Of a stretch of 64,000 bases of DNA, positions 54,984 to 63,195 are shown in pieces. The stretch is from Candidatus Sulfuritelmatomonas gaucii (GTDB lineage: Bacteria > Acidobacteriota > Terriglobia > Terriglobales > Acidobacteriaceae), in NCBI GenBank assembly GCA_900290245.1, contig OKRB01000118.1:25554-89553 (forward strand), given 5' to 3'. Both the position numbers and the translations under genes were made by a program. Below the pieces are notes generated by a model, which saw only the letters and a program-made list of their open reading frames with translations, had not been told where the DNA came from and searched no databases. Position 1 is the stretch's first letter; the number at the start of each line of letters is the position of its first letter.

Positions 54984-56774
54984 ATGCATCGAAAACTATC
55001 CCGGGATGCATCCCGGAACGGAAAGAAGAGAGAAGAGACATTGAAGGAGCAAGCAAACCTTCCCGACCCTGGGCTCTCACCCGCACACGGCATCGGTCGC
55101 CGCGATCTGCTGCAAGGCGCCGCGGCGCTTTTGGGAACAGCCCTGGTTTCTCCGCACGGAGCTACAGCGCAAACTATCCCGGAACCGCCGGCAGCGAAAG
55201 AAACCGGGTTCGTCCCTCCCTCGGTCATCGCATCTGATGAGACCGCGATCACGGAAACTGCCACCGGCAAAGTGCGTGGCTATATTCACGAAGGAATCTT
55301 CACTTTCAAGGGCATTCCTTACGGCGATACCACCGCCGGCAGCGGGCGGTTCGCGCCGCCGCGCGCTCCGCGGCCGTGGACCGGCGTCCGCAGTTCGATG
55401 CACTATGGACCCGTTTGTCCACAGGCTCCACGCGGAACCTGGGGAGAAGATGAAGAGTCTTTCCTTTTCGACTACGATGATGGCTACCCCGGCGAAGACT
55501 GTCTGCGCCTGAACATCTGGACGCCGGGCATCAAAGGCGCGGGCAAGCGGCCGGTGATGGTCTGGCTGCATGGAGGTGGCTTCGTTTCGGGCTCGTGCCA
55601 GGAACATCGCTCATATGAAGGCGAACGTTTGAGCCGCCGAGGAGACGTAGTGGTGGTCTCGCTCAACCACCGGCTCGGTCCGCTGGGATTCCTCAACCTC
55701 ATCCACTTCGGTGAGCCGTATGCGGCCTCGGCGAACTTGGGCATGCTCGACGTTGTCGCCGCACTTGAGTGGGTGCGCGACAACATCGGCAACTTCGGCG
55801 GCGACGCGAGCAACGTCACGATATTCGGCCAGTCCGGCGGAGGGGGCAAGGTTGGCGCTCTGATGGCGATGCCGGCGGCTCAAGGGCTCTTTCATCGCGC
55901 TATCGTGCAGAGCGGATCGTTCCTGCGCGCACTCGTGCCGGAACGGTCGGAGATCCTCACGCGCGCCGTCTTTGACGAACTCAACCTTGGCCCTTCAGAA
56001 GTGGACAAACTCCAGAGTCTTCCTCTGCAAACGTTGATCGCCGCAGGCGACGCGGCATTGCTCAAGACGCATCCGCCCACACCACTGGTCTGGAACCGCG
56101 TGGCCGACATTCTCGGCTGGGGTCCTGTGGTGGATGGCAAGTTCCTCCCTCATCATCCCTTCGCTCCCGTTGCGCCTGCCATCTCGGCGCAGGTGCCCAT
56201 GCTGATTGGCACCACGCTCAACGAGTTCACAACTTCTCTGAATCATCCCGAGTATGAAGCGATGACTGAGGAGGAAGCCAGCAGGCGATTAAACGACATG
56301 TATGGCGTTGACCCGAAGCGCATTCTCGAAGTCTTCCGCGCCTCGCATCCCAGCGCAAAACCCTTTGACCTGTTCTCTCTTGCCATGACCACGCAGGTTC
56401 GCCAGGGAGCCGTGATCCAAGCCGGATTAAAGGCCGCGCAGGGCACGCCCGCGTATCTTTATTGGTTCCAGTGGAAGACGCCAGTGCTTAATGGCAGACC
56501 CCGCTCCATCCACTGCATCGATCTTCCCTTCTGCTTTGACAATACCGACCGCTCGGAAAACCTGACCGGGGGCGGCCCGGTTCCGCGAGCCCTGGCGGCA
56601 CCGGTGAGCGAGGCATGGATCCAGTTTGCGCGCACCGGCAATCCGAACCACAGCACCCTTCCGCACTGGCCGGCGTTCTCGATGGCTACCTGCCCCACGA
56701 TGATCTTTGACAACACATGTACCCTGCAGAATGACCCCGACAGAGCCGAGCGGCAGGTCATTCAACGCACCTGA
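54984..56774 (+). CDS. Tat-exported type-B carboxylesterase
   Basis: A 596-residue protein with a twin-arginine signal (GRRDLLQGAAALLGTALVS) set about 35 residues in. Type-B carboxylesterase marks are GIPYGDTTAGSGRF, EDCLRLNIWTPG, MVWLHGGGFVSGS and ALEWVRDNIGNFGGDASNVT. The nucleophile elbow reads FGQSGGGGK, so the usual GESAG is GQSGG; Ser is kept and Glu is Gln. The Asp/Glu acid and His lie further on (TTLNEFTTSLNH; SIHCIDLPFCFDN). It may deacylate feruloyl- or acetyl-decorated glycans, though this family is broad. It is followed after 87 bp by the interrupted GH30 gene. Confidence 0.88.
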   Translation: MHRKLSRDASRNGKKREETLKEQANLPDPGLSPAHGIGRRDLLQGAAALLGTALVSPHGATAQTIPEPPAAKETGFVPPSVIASDETAITETATGKVRGYIHEGIFTFKGIPYGDTTAGSGRFAPPRAPRPWTGVRSSMHYGPVCPQAPRGTWGEDEESFLFDYDDGYPGEDCLRLNIWTPGIKGAGKRPVMVWLHGGGFVSGSCQEHRSYEGERLSRRGDVVVVSLNHRLGPLGFLNLIHFGEPYAASANLGMLDVVAALEWVRDNIGNFGGDASNVTIFGQSGGGGKVGALMAMPAAQGLFHRAIVQSGSFLRALVPERSEILTRAVFDELNLGPSEVDKLQSLPLQTLIAAGDAALLKTHPPTPLVWNRVADILGWGPVVDGKFLPHHPFAPVAPAISAQVPMLIGTTLNEFTTSLNHPEYEAMTEEEASRRLNDMYGVDPKRILEVFRASHPSAKPFDLFSLAMTTQVRQGAVIQAGLKAAQGTPAYLYWFQWKTPVLNGRPRSIHCIDLPFCFDNTDRSENLTGGGPVPRALAAPVSEAWIQFARTGNPNHSTLPHWPAFSMATCPTMIFDNTCTLQNDPDRAERQVIQRT

Positions 56775-56861
56775 CCACGTGCCGGCGGCGCACCCATTGC
56801 ATCGCGAGCCACGAGCCGATGCGCACCATTTTCAGCAACTGAACACTTGATCGAGGAAAAG

Positions 56862-58289
56862 ATGTCCGCTTTGACACGCACCAACCGTCGTGAATTTCTC
56901 CAGCTCTCCGGCTCCGCTGCTGCGGCCTGGGCCGCCGGGTCCCGCGCATGGGGTCAGCTGGATCTAAAAATGCAGCCGCTTCGCGCTTGGGTGACGGCCG
57001 ATACCCGAAGATTCGCCCAATTCGACTGCCCGAACTGGAAACCGGCGGAAGCCAACACACATGCTGTCGTCCAGATCGATCCGAATACCTGGTATCAGGA
57101 GATTCTTGGTTTTGGCGGAGCGTTCACCGACGCCTCCTGCTATCTGTTCTCCAAACTCGCGCCCGCCGACCGCGAGGCCGTTTTGCGGGAACTGTATGGT
57201 CCGGATGGACTGCGCTTCTCCGTCGGCCGCACCTGCATCGGATCGAGTGACTACACCACGAGCATTTACAGCTTCGACGAGAGCGCGGAGCCCGATCCCG
57301 AACTAGCCAAGTTCAGCATCGATCACGACCGCGCCTACATCCTTCCTACACTTCGTTCCGCCCTGGAGTTGAATCCCGATCTGTATTACTTCTCCGCTCC
57401 GTGGAGCCCGCCCGCCTGGATGAAGTTCAACAATTCCATGGAGGGCGGCTCGATGCATCGCAAGTACTTCGGATCGTATGCCCAGTACTTCGTCAAGTTC
57501 CTGAAAGCCTATGCGGAAGCCGGCGTCACCGTCCGCGCCACCTCGGTGCAAAACGAAGTCGATACCGATCAGGATGGCACCATGCCGGCGTGCATCTGGT
57601 CGCAACAGGATGAAGTGGTCTTCGTCAAAAACTTCCTCGGACCGGCCCTGCGGAATGCCTCACTTGACACCAAAATCTGGATTCTCGATCACAACTACAA
57701 TCTGTGGGGCAGAGTCATCGATCAGCTCAGCGATCCCGACCTTTGCAAATTCGTCGACGGTGTCGCCTGGCACGCCTACGAGGGCACCGCAGACGCGATG
57801 ACCCGCGTGCACAATGCATATCCCAATCAGCACGCCTACGCCACGGAATATGGAGCGGTGATTACCAGCCCGGACTTCGAAACCGACTGGAGCACTTGGT
57901 CGAACACCTTCACCGATGTGCTTAAGAACTGGGCACGCTGCATCGTGGGTTGGAACCTGGCGCTCGATGAAAAAGGAACGCCGAACAAGGGGCTGGGGCA
58001 GTCAGGCGGTATCGTCACCATCCATTCGGAGACGCAGAAGATCACCCGCTGCGGCCAGTATTAGGCCTTTGCACACTATTCGAAGGTGATTCAACGGGGG
58101 GCCAGGGTCATTGCATCGACGGGCACGATGCCCTATCTGGATCACGTGGCCTTGGCAAATCCTGACGGCACCCACGTGCTCGTTCTCACCAACCGCGCCG
58201 GGCTTGAGATGCAGGTTCCCTGCCGGTTCGCCAACTCGGAGCTGCAAGTGACGCTGCCCGCAAATTCCGTCGTCACGCTGTTGTGGTGA
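56862..58289 (+). pseudogene. Tat-type GH30 glycosidase interrupted by an in-frame TAG
   Basis: A 476-codon frame broken only by TAG at 58062-58064. It has a Tat signal (NRREFLQLSGSAAAAWAAG), GFGGAFTDASCYLF, SVGRTCIGSSDYT, SPPAWMKFNNSMEGG, acid/base Glu in VQNEVDTDQDG and nucleophile Glu in AYATEYGAV. After CGQY the stop falls where the 37.5-kb copy has Tyr (GNYYAFPHYSK); the frame resumes AFAHYSKVIQRGARVIASTG and ends NSVVTLLW. The catalytic barrel is thus complete, but the last 74 residues, which form the side beta-sandwich, are cut off. The nucleophile loop reads TEYG rather than TEGG. GAGGAAAAG precedes the ATG at 56862. Read-through or sequencing error are alternatives. Confidence 0.85.
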
Positions 58290-58359
58290 TGCCCGGCCGG
58301 TTTTCATGACGGCGAGGGCTTCATAAGTCTTTCCAACCCATTCGCGACAGGAGAGATCC

Positions 58360-58857
58360 ATGATCAATGAAATCGAAAGCCTGCTCAACGAATTTGAGAG
58401 TGGCAAACTGACCCGGCGCCAGGTTGCGGTTTCTCTCGCGGCCTTGACCGCAGGGGCGCTCCTTTCTCCGGTCTCGCGGGCGCAGGATGCAGGCCCGCAG
58501 AGTTTTCCGGCCATCAGCTTGAACCATGTCACCGTGCGCGTTCCAGACCTCCAGCGAACGTCGCGCTTTTACCAGGAGTTCTTTCAGATGCCGCTGCGGC
58601 AGCACTCTCCAACCGTTCATATCCTCGGCGTTGGCAGATCTTTCTTCGGCATCGAACAGGGCGATAGTCAATCCGGGCACCTCGATCACTACGATTTCGG
58701 AATCACCAACTTCAAGGCCGACCAGATCCGCGCAGCCCTCCGTAAACGCAACTTGGAAATCCAGGACGAACGCTCGTTAGAGTCTTTCAAGTTCCGCGAT
58801 CCCGATGGATTTCTGGTGCAGGTCAACGGCCCCGACTATGTGGGGCACGTAAGCTGA
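58360..58857 (+). CDS. Exported VOC-family protein
   Basis: A 165-residue protein. The start MINEIESLLNEFESGKLTRR is followed by QVAVSLAALTAGALLSPVS, a Tat-like or Sec export signal seen on many soil-bacterial VOC proteins. The fold is a VOC module pair: ISLNHVTVRVPDLQRTSRFY at the start and SFKFRDPDGFLVQVNGPDY at the end, with a His in LNHVTV and a polar residue in VQVNG as candidate metal ligands. The role is unknown. It lies between the GH30 gene and the epimerase gene on the same strand and may be in one transcript with them. Confidence 0.8.
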   Translation: MINEIESLLNEFESGKLTRRQVAVSLAALTAGALLSPVSRAQDAGPQSFPAISLNHVTVRVPDLQRTSRFYQEFFQMPLRQHSPTVHILGVGRSFFGIEQGDSQSGHLDHYDFGITNFKADQIRAALRKRNLEIQDERSLESFKFRDPDGFLVQVNGPDYVGHVS

Positions 58858-58932
58858 ACAGCATTCGCATGTATCGCCGGCTGCCGGCCCGCATGGGCTG
58901 CGCCGCAGCGGTGTACTCCAGCGGAGCGAATC

Positions 58933-59085
58933 ATGAATCGTCGAAAGTTTCTCAGGAGAGACTCCTGCCAGGCTGGGCACAGGCTTGCACGTTATGCAAG
59001 CGGTTTCGAGAGGTCGGCATCGATGGATACCACATCGGATGCCGTCGACAGCGCGGGCGGCGTCCGCGTGAACCAGATCGGAACC
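58933..59085 (+). pseudogene. Probable 5' remnant of a GH9 cellulase gene, in frame with the epimerase
   Basis: The frame begins MNRRKFLRRDSCQAGHRLAR, a twin-arginine-like start, and continues to GGVRVNQIG immediately before the epimerase ATG. V-R-V-N-Q-x-G-Y is the hallmark opening of the N-terminal Ig-like domain of GH9 endoglucanases. About 48 codons remain; the rest of the cellulase is absent. Because there is no stop, initiation at 58933 would add a degraded Tat-like leader to the epimerase. The coincidence of both features makes a deletion fusion the best reading, but chance cannot be excluded. Confidence 0.5.
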
Positions 59086-60300
59086 ATGAAGAACCAGCCG
59101 CATCTCACGAGAATCCGCCTTGCTCTTTTATCTATATCCGTGGCTCTGTTAGCAAACTACCCCGCACGCACCGCCGCGCAGGCAGCAAATGCGCAAGCGA
59201 AAGCGGCGCCACTGCAGATCGGCGGCTTGGCGCCCGTCACGCTCAAGCGCGCAGCCACAAGCAAGGGGGACAAGCCTGAATTCCTTTCGCTTACTTTTCT
59301 GCCCGGCCTGGGAATGAACGTCTTTCAGATCACGGCCAACATCCCGGGCAAGGGGGAGATTCACATCCTCACATCTCCTTCGCTCGAAGAGCTGGCCAGA
59401 CGGCTCAGTGGAAGCTCCAACGGCATGGGCGCCAGCTTCGGCACGGCATTTCTCATTCCGTACCCCAACCGCACCTTCGGCGAGCTCTCCACAGATGGAA
59501 CCACCCTCACCACGGAGTGGCATGGCCACAAGCTCGCGCTACCTGCGATTCCGCGGTTCCGCAATCCGGCGGCATCGCCATCATCGAAAGGCGTGGTTAT
59601 GCACGGCCTAATCTTCAAGGATCATGGACAGGACCTGTACACCAAAGCAATCGCCGACGGCCAGACCGCGACGGCCGTAATCCACGCCGGCAGCTTCGGC
59701 GGCCACTGGCTCTCCGAGACCGATCTGCACTTCACGTTTACCCTCACTGGCAACGCGGTGGATGAGAAGATCACAGCGACGAATATCGGCCACGAAGACG
59801 AGCCCATGGCCATCGGCGCCCACCCTTACTTTGCCATTCCTAGTGAGGACCGCGCCCAGGCCCGGCTTGTCATTCCGGCAGAGAAGATCGCCGGGATCAC
59901 CAGTTATCAAGAGGAGATGCCGACCGGAGAGCTGAAGCCTGTGAGCGGAACCTTCTTCGATTACCGGGCTGCGGAGGGCGTCCCGCTGGATGACCACTCG
60001 CTCGACGACAACTTCTCCCACTTGCTGCGGACCCACGGCGCGGTCGAAGTGAAGCTGATCGATCCCAAGGCCCACTACGGCATCGACGTCGAAGGCGTGT
60101 CGCCGACGATCAAGACCGTGCAGGTCTATTCTCCGCTGGGCAAGAACTTCGTCGCGGTCGAAGACCAGTTCAACTTTATCGATCCTTTCGGCAAGGAGTG
60201 GAAGGGCATGGATACTGGAATGGTTACGCTCCATCCGAGCCAGTCCACGACGTGGGAATTACGCCTGCGCCTGCTCACCCCGGCCGATTCTTCAAACTAA
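59086..60300 (+). CDS. Secreted aldose 1-epimerase (mutarotase)
   Basis: A 404-residue protein with a Sec signal (IRLALLSISVALLANYPARTAAQA). GalM-type beta-sandwich features are FGTAFLIPYPNRTFGELSTD, the catalytic His in PMAIGAHPYFAIPSED, GVPLDDHSLDDNFSHL, and the catalytic Glu in NFVAVEDQFNFIDPFG. It interconverts the alpha and beta anomers of sugars released outside the cytoplasm, helping uptake. I chose the ATG at 59086, where the signal peptide begins, though its ribosome-binding site is weak; an in-frame ATG at 58933 with a different leader exists (separate entry). The gene is convergent with the DUF362 gene. Confidence 0.88.
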   Translation: MKNQPHLTRIRLALLSISVALLANYPARTAAQAANAQAKAAPLQIGGLAPVTLKRAATSKGDKPEFLSLTFLPGLGMNVFQITANIPGKGEIHILTSPSLEELARRLSGSSNGMGASFGTAFLIPYPNRTFGELSTDGTTLTTEWHGHKLALPAIPRFRNPAASPSSKGVVMHGLIFKDHGQDLYTKAIADGQTATAVIHAGSFGGHWLSETDLHFTFTLTGNAVDEKITATNIGHEDEPMAIGAHPYFAIPSEDRAQARLVIPAEKIAGITSYQEEMPTGELKPVSGTFFDYRAAEGVPLDDHSLDDNFSHLLRTHGAVEVKLIDPKAHYGIDVEGVSPTIKTVQVYSPLGKNFVAVEDQFNFIDPFGKEWKGMDTGMVTLHPSQSTTWELRLRLLTPADSSN

Positions 60301-60474
60301 TCCGCTTCGGCACGCCGTCCGGAATTGGAGCGAGCGCAGCGTTCGGTGAAAGATCGTAAAAGCCGCAGGGCCCCGCCAACTTTTGATTTCCCAATCGAAA
60401 TGTAAAAACGTCGGCCGGACTGGAGACGAAAGCCGCGAGGAGGATCCGGGCCTGCGCAAAAGCGTGCCCGTACG

Positions 60475-61722
60475 TCAGCCAACCTGGAAAAGTTCGATTC
60501 CATGCGCTTTGCCGAGATTGCCTGAGTACTTCTTTTCCGTCCCATTGTTCCAATGCTCAAATACACCGAGGCTGCGGCATCGGATGCCGTCGCGTTCAGG
60601 ATCGTAGAACGTCTTGGATGGTGGGTCATTCGCCAGAGCGGCTTCGCGCAGGTAATTATCGGCATTCGCGATATCCGGAAGAACGGGCCATTCCGAAGTC
60701 AAGAAATCGAAGCCCACTGAATCGATCGCCACGCCGTCAAGCGACAGGAAGATGCTGTTCGGCCAGGCATCATTGAAGGGCGCCATGTTCCATTTACGGT
60801 GTGGTGGACCATCCACATTGTCGTTTCCATATAGCCCGTCAATCAGAAAGAGGACGGTCTTCTCGCCGAGGTCTTTGTGGCCCAGGTAATCCACGAATGC
60901 GGAGTAACTGGCCGAACCGTCACCGTTATGAGCGAAACCATCGTGCGCGTTCTTGTGCCAGTCGGTATAGATGCTGGTAGCGCCAAACAGATTCTTTGCA
61001 CAAAGTGTCACGCCTGAACTCACGTGTGCTCGCAACACCGCAGCATCGATGAGGTACGTGGCCTCAACAACCGTGGTATCGAGCCCCGTAGCGTTGCGAC
61101 TTGTAATCGAGAACGGGATTGCGTTCGGCTTAAACTCGGCCTTCGCTCGTCCGTCCCCGCCAATATGGTCCACGAAGAATACGGCGGGAAATTCATGGTG
61201 AATCTTGTCGTAGAGATAACTCGGAATGAACCGGCTGGAATCGAAGACGGTGATCGCCGATTGCGGCACTTTTCCGGGCCCGGTCAACTGCCTGACGAGC
61301 GAGAGGATCAAGTGGGGTGACGTGTTCAGGCGATCGATCGTACCGTGATCTACCGTGTTGTTCAGGTTCGCCTTGATTGCGATCTTCTCACCAGCCTTGT
61401 ATCCCGTGTTGCCGCGACCATGAGTGCGGTTGAAGTAGTGAAAGATCGCGCTCCAGGCTTCGGAATCGCTTTTTTGATCTGTAAGGCCACGGACGGAACG
61501 GGAAACCATTCCGTCGATTACAGACTGGTTGTTGTTGGCGTCTGTCCACCAGGAACCAGTTCCATCCCAGGTCACGGCCGCCGGGTTGTGCGCCCAGGTG
61601 ACCCGGCCGGGAACTACGCCTCGTGGAACACCGAGCGGCGAAAGCGCGGGTTCGAACAAGGAGGAACGCAGGCTGCTGGCAGCTGCAATCGATAGAGCGA
61701 ATTGCCGGCGCGTCATTTCCAT
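60475..61722 (-). CDS. Exported DUF362-domain protein
   Basis: A 415-residue protein with a twin-arginine signal (MTRRQFALSIAAASSLRSS). A DUF362 domain follows with AIKANLNNTVDHGTIDRLNT, PQSAITVFDSSRFIPSYLYD, LIDAAVLRAHVSSGVTLCAKNLFG split over about 25 residues, and SIFLSLDGVAIDSVGFDFLT. The family often resembles ferredoxin-linked proteins, but no Cys cluster for an iron-sulfur centre is visible here. The reaction is unknown. I chose the ATG at 61722 with CAGGAG about 10 bases upstream. It follows the carbohydrate-binding-like gene on the same strand after 133 bp and probably shares its operator-controlled promoter. Confidence 0.8.
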   Translation of the reverse strand: MEMTRRQFALSIAAASSLRSSLFEPALSPLGVPRGVVPGRVTWAHNPAAVTWDGTGSWWTDANNNQSVIDGMVSRSVRGLTDQKSDSEAWSAIFHYFNRTHGRGNTGYKAGEKIAIKANLNNTVDHGTIDRLNTSPHLILSLVRQLTGPGKVPQSAITVFDSSRFIPSYLYDKIHHEFPAVFFVDHIGGDGRAKAEFKPNAIPFSITSRNATGLDTTVVEATYLIDAAVLRAHVSSGVTLCAKNLFGATSIYTDWHKNAHDGFAHNGDGSASYSAFVDYLGHKDLGEKTVLFLIDGLYGNDNVDGPPHRKWNMAPFNDAWPNSIFLSLDGVAIDSVGFDFLTSEWPVLPDIANADNYLREAALANDPPSKTFYDPERDGIRCRSLGVFEHWNNGTEKKYSGNLGKAHGIELFQVG

Positions 61723-61855
61723 TCTTTGAATGCTCCTGTCAGGTTCAAGAGATTCAACGATGAGTTCTTTCCAGCTCATTCGATCGATCCAAAGATTGCT
61801 TCGGGTCTGGAAGAGCGATCGGGCCGATACGCACAGTCAGCCTCAATACGCAATC

Positions 61856-62560
61856 TCAGCCTGCCTTCTTGAAATCAAAGTATGCGAGGTTCATTTGTCC
61901 TTCGGTCAGGATGTGCACCGTGAGCACGTTCGTTCCGCGGGCAAGCTTTACCTTTAGGATTCCAGGCGCAATGTTCCAGTGGTGCCACTGCCGCCAGGCA
62001 ACGGGATCCGACGAATCAAAAGTAGACTCGATCTTCAACTCGCTGGTTGCGGGCTCACCGTTCACGTCGAGCGAGATAGTTCCTCCCCGGTTCGAAGTGT
62101 AGAGCAGGTCCGCACTATACCATCCGGACGCCTTCACATCGATGGTGATGTTGAACCACTCCCCAGGCACGGTCCAGCCCACATAAAACATGTTCGCCGG
62201 TGGTTGCAACTTGTCATATTGCGTATTGTCGATCGGCGGGTTCCGGTCCATCTTTGTATAGGAAATGTCCACGCCTTCATTTATCCGGAATTCATTAAGG
62301 TAGGAACCGTCTGCCGGATTGAGCGCTCCGCTGCCGTTGTTCTTGGCGTCGGAGTCGTGATAAGCCACGCCTTCGCCGCCGCGATCGTAGTAGGCGCAAT
62401 ACACTTTGCCCGGGATCTTCTGCGGGCCGCCGTGATAGCGGCTGTCTTCGTAGGGAGAGCCTTTGTAATGAGCCAGAAAATCCTGCCGGGAAGCGCACTT
62501 GGCTCCGACAGCTGAGAGCGTGATCAGTACCGTCCAGACTTGCAGCCTTCTTGTATTCAC
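61856..62560 (-). CDS. Secreted carbohydrate-binding-module-like protein
   Basis: A 234-residue protein with a Sec signal (VWTVLITLSAVGAKCAS). The rest looks like one CBM6/35-type sandwich: KVYCAYYDRGGEGVAYHDSD, then INEGVDISY, then VGWTVPGEWFNITIDVKASG, WYSADLLYTSNRGGTISLDV and a last strand TNVLTVHILTEGQMNLAYFD. CBM6 modules use aromatic residues on the loops to hold xylan or glucan chains. I chose the GTG at 62560 with GGGAGG 8 bases upstream; the frame opens at 62728, upstream of the promoter, so the longer version cannot be right. It is the first gene after an operator-controlled promoter, with the DUF362 gene behind it. Confidence 0.75.
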   Translation of the reverse strand: MNTRRLQVWTVLITLSAVGAKCASRQDFLAHYKGSPYEDSRYHGGPQKIPGKVYCAYYDRGGEGVAYHDSDAKNNGSGALNPADGSYLNEFRINEGVDISYTKMDRNPPIDNTQYDKLQPPANMFYVGWTVPGEWFNITIDVKASGWYSADLLYTSNRGGTISLDVNGEPATSELKIESTFDSSDPVAWRQWHHWNIAPGILKVKLARGTNVLTVHILTEGQMNLAYFDFKKAG

Positions 62561-62593
62561 TACGCACCCTCCCACGTTGATTTTACGGTGTCC

Positions 62594-62622
62594 ATTATGC
62601 GCCAGAGACAAACGGTTGTCTA
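62594..62622 (-). promoter_or_regulatory. Operator-containing promoter of the CBM-like/DUF362 genes
   Basis: Minus strand: -35 TAGACA (62622-62617), 17 bp, -10 CATAAT (62599-62594). Operator (plus strand) AGACAAACGGTTGTCT at 62606-62621 matches the symmetric consensus in 7 of 8 positions and supplies five -35 bases. Leader length to the GTG is about 25 bases. Confidence 0.75.
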
Positions 62623-62738
62623 TACCATAACTGCGTCTTTGTTGACATGTTGGAGGGCATTTCAATCTTGGCGTGCCCGGCAAACTCTGTATCAGTGGTG
62701 ATGAGACAAACTGATATGGAGGGAGCATAGGAAGGGGA

Positions 62739-62912
62739 ATGGATTGGTTGAACGCATTGAACGTCTGGCCATCAATACGCAGCTTGACTCCCTCCCGGAT
62801 CGGAAAGGTCTACGTGATGTACATGTCCGAATACGTGAAGTGGGGCCCTCGTACCGAGTTGCGGCGAGAGCTCCGCATCGCGCTCGCGTGTCTGGTGGGG
62901 GGAGTTGCCTAG
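62739..62912 (+). CDS. Very small orphan frame (57 aa)
   Basis: ATG at 62739 with GGAAGGGGA just upstream. The frame reads MDWLNALNVWPSIRSLTPSR, then IGKVYVMYMSEYVKWGPRTE, and stops at TAG 62910. It could be a small peptide or the start of a lost gene. Nothing in it is recognisable. The remainder of 62623-63195 holds no other supported feature. Confidence 0.25.
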   Translation: MDWLNALNVWPSIRSLTPSRIGKVYVMYMSEYVKWGPRTELRRELRIALACLVGGVA

Positions 62913-63195
62913 GAGTTGCATATCTGATGGCCTACGTGCATCCCTTCACCGCCCTGGTCCCGCACTGATGCACCGCCTATAGCTGCTGGTTTGGCCGGGC
63001 AGCGAGTCGGCGATCAGGGCAGCAGAGCCTTCATCGAGACGCATATTTTCAGGGCTCTTGAGGGGGATGGAAAATCGGCGCTTCCGCAGAAAGGAGCCCG
63101 CTGCGCGGCAGCTTGTTGGATGAGTATTTCAAGGTATGGAGAAGTCTATCCACCCGACCTCTCAATGTCGGATAGGGTTGGTGTACTCTGTGCCT

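Noticed and set aside
27835..58064. Reassignment of TAG to an amino acid
   Set aside because: TAG terminates intact genes and remnants in the same window, for example after the antitoxin at 33246-33248, and the two interrupted positions would need different residues (Glu and Tyr).
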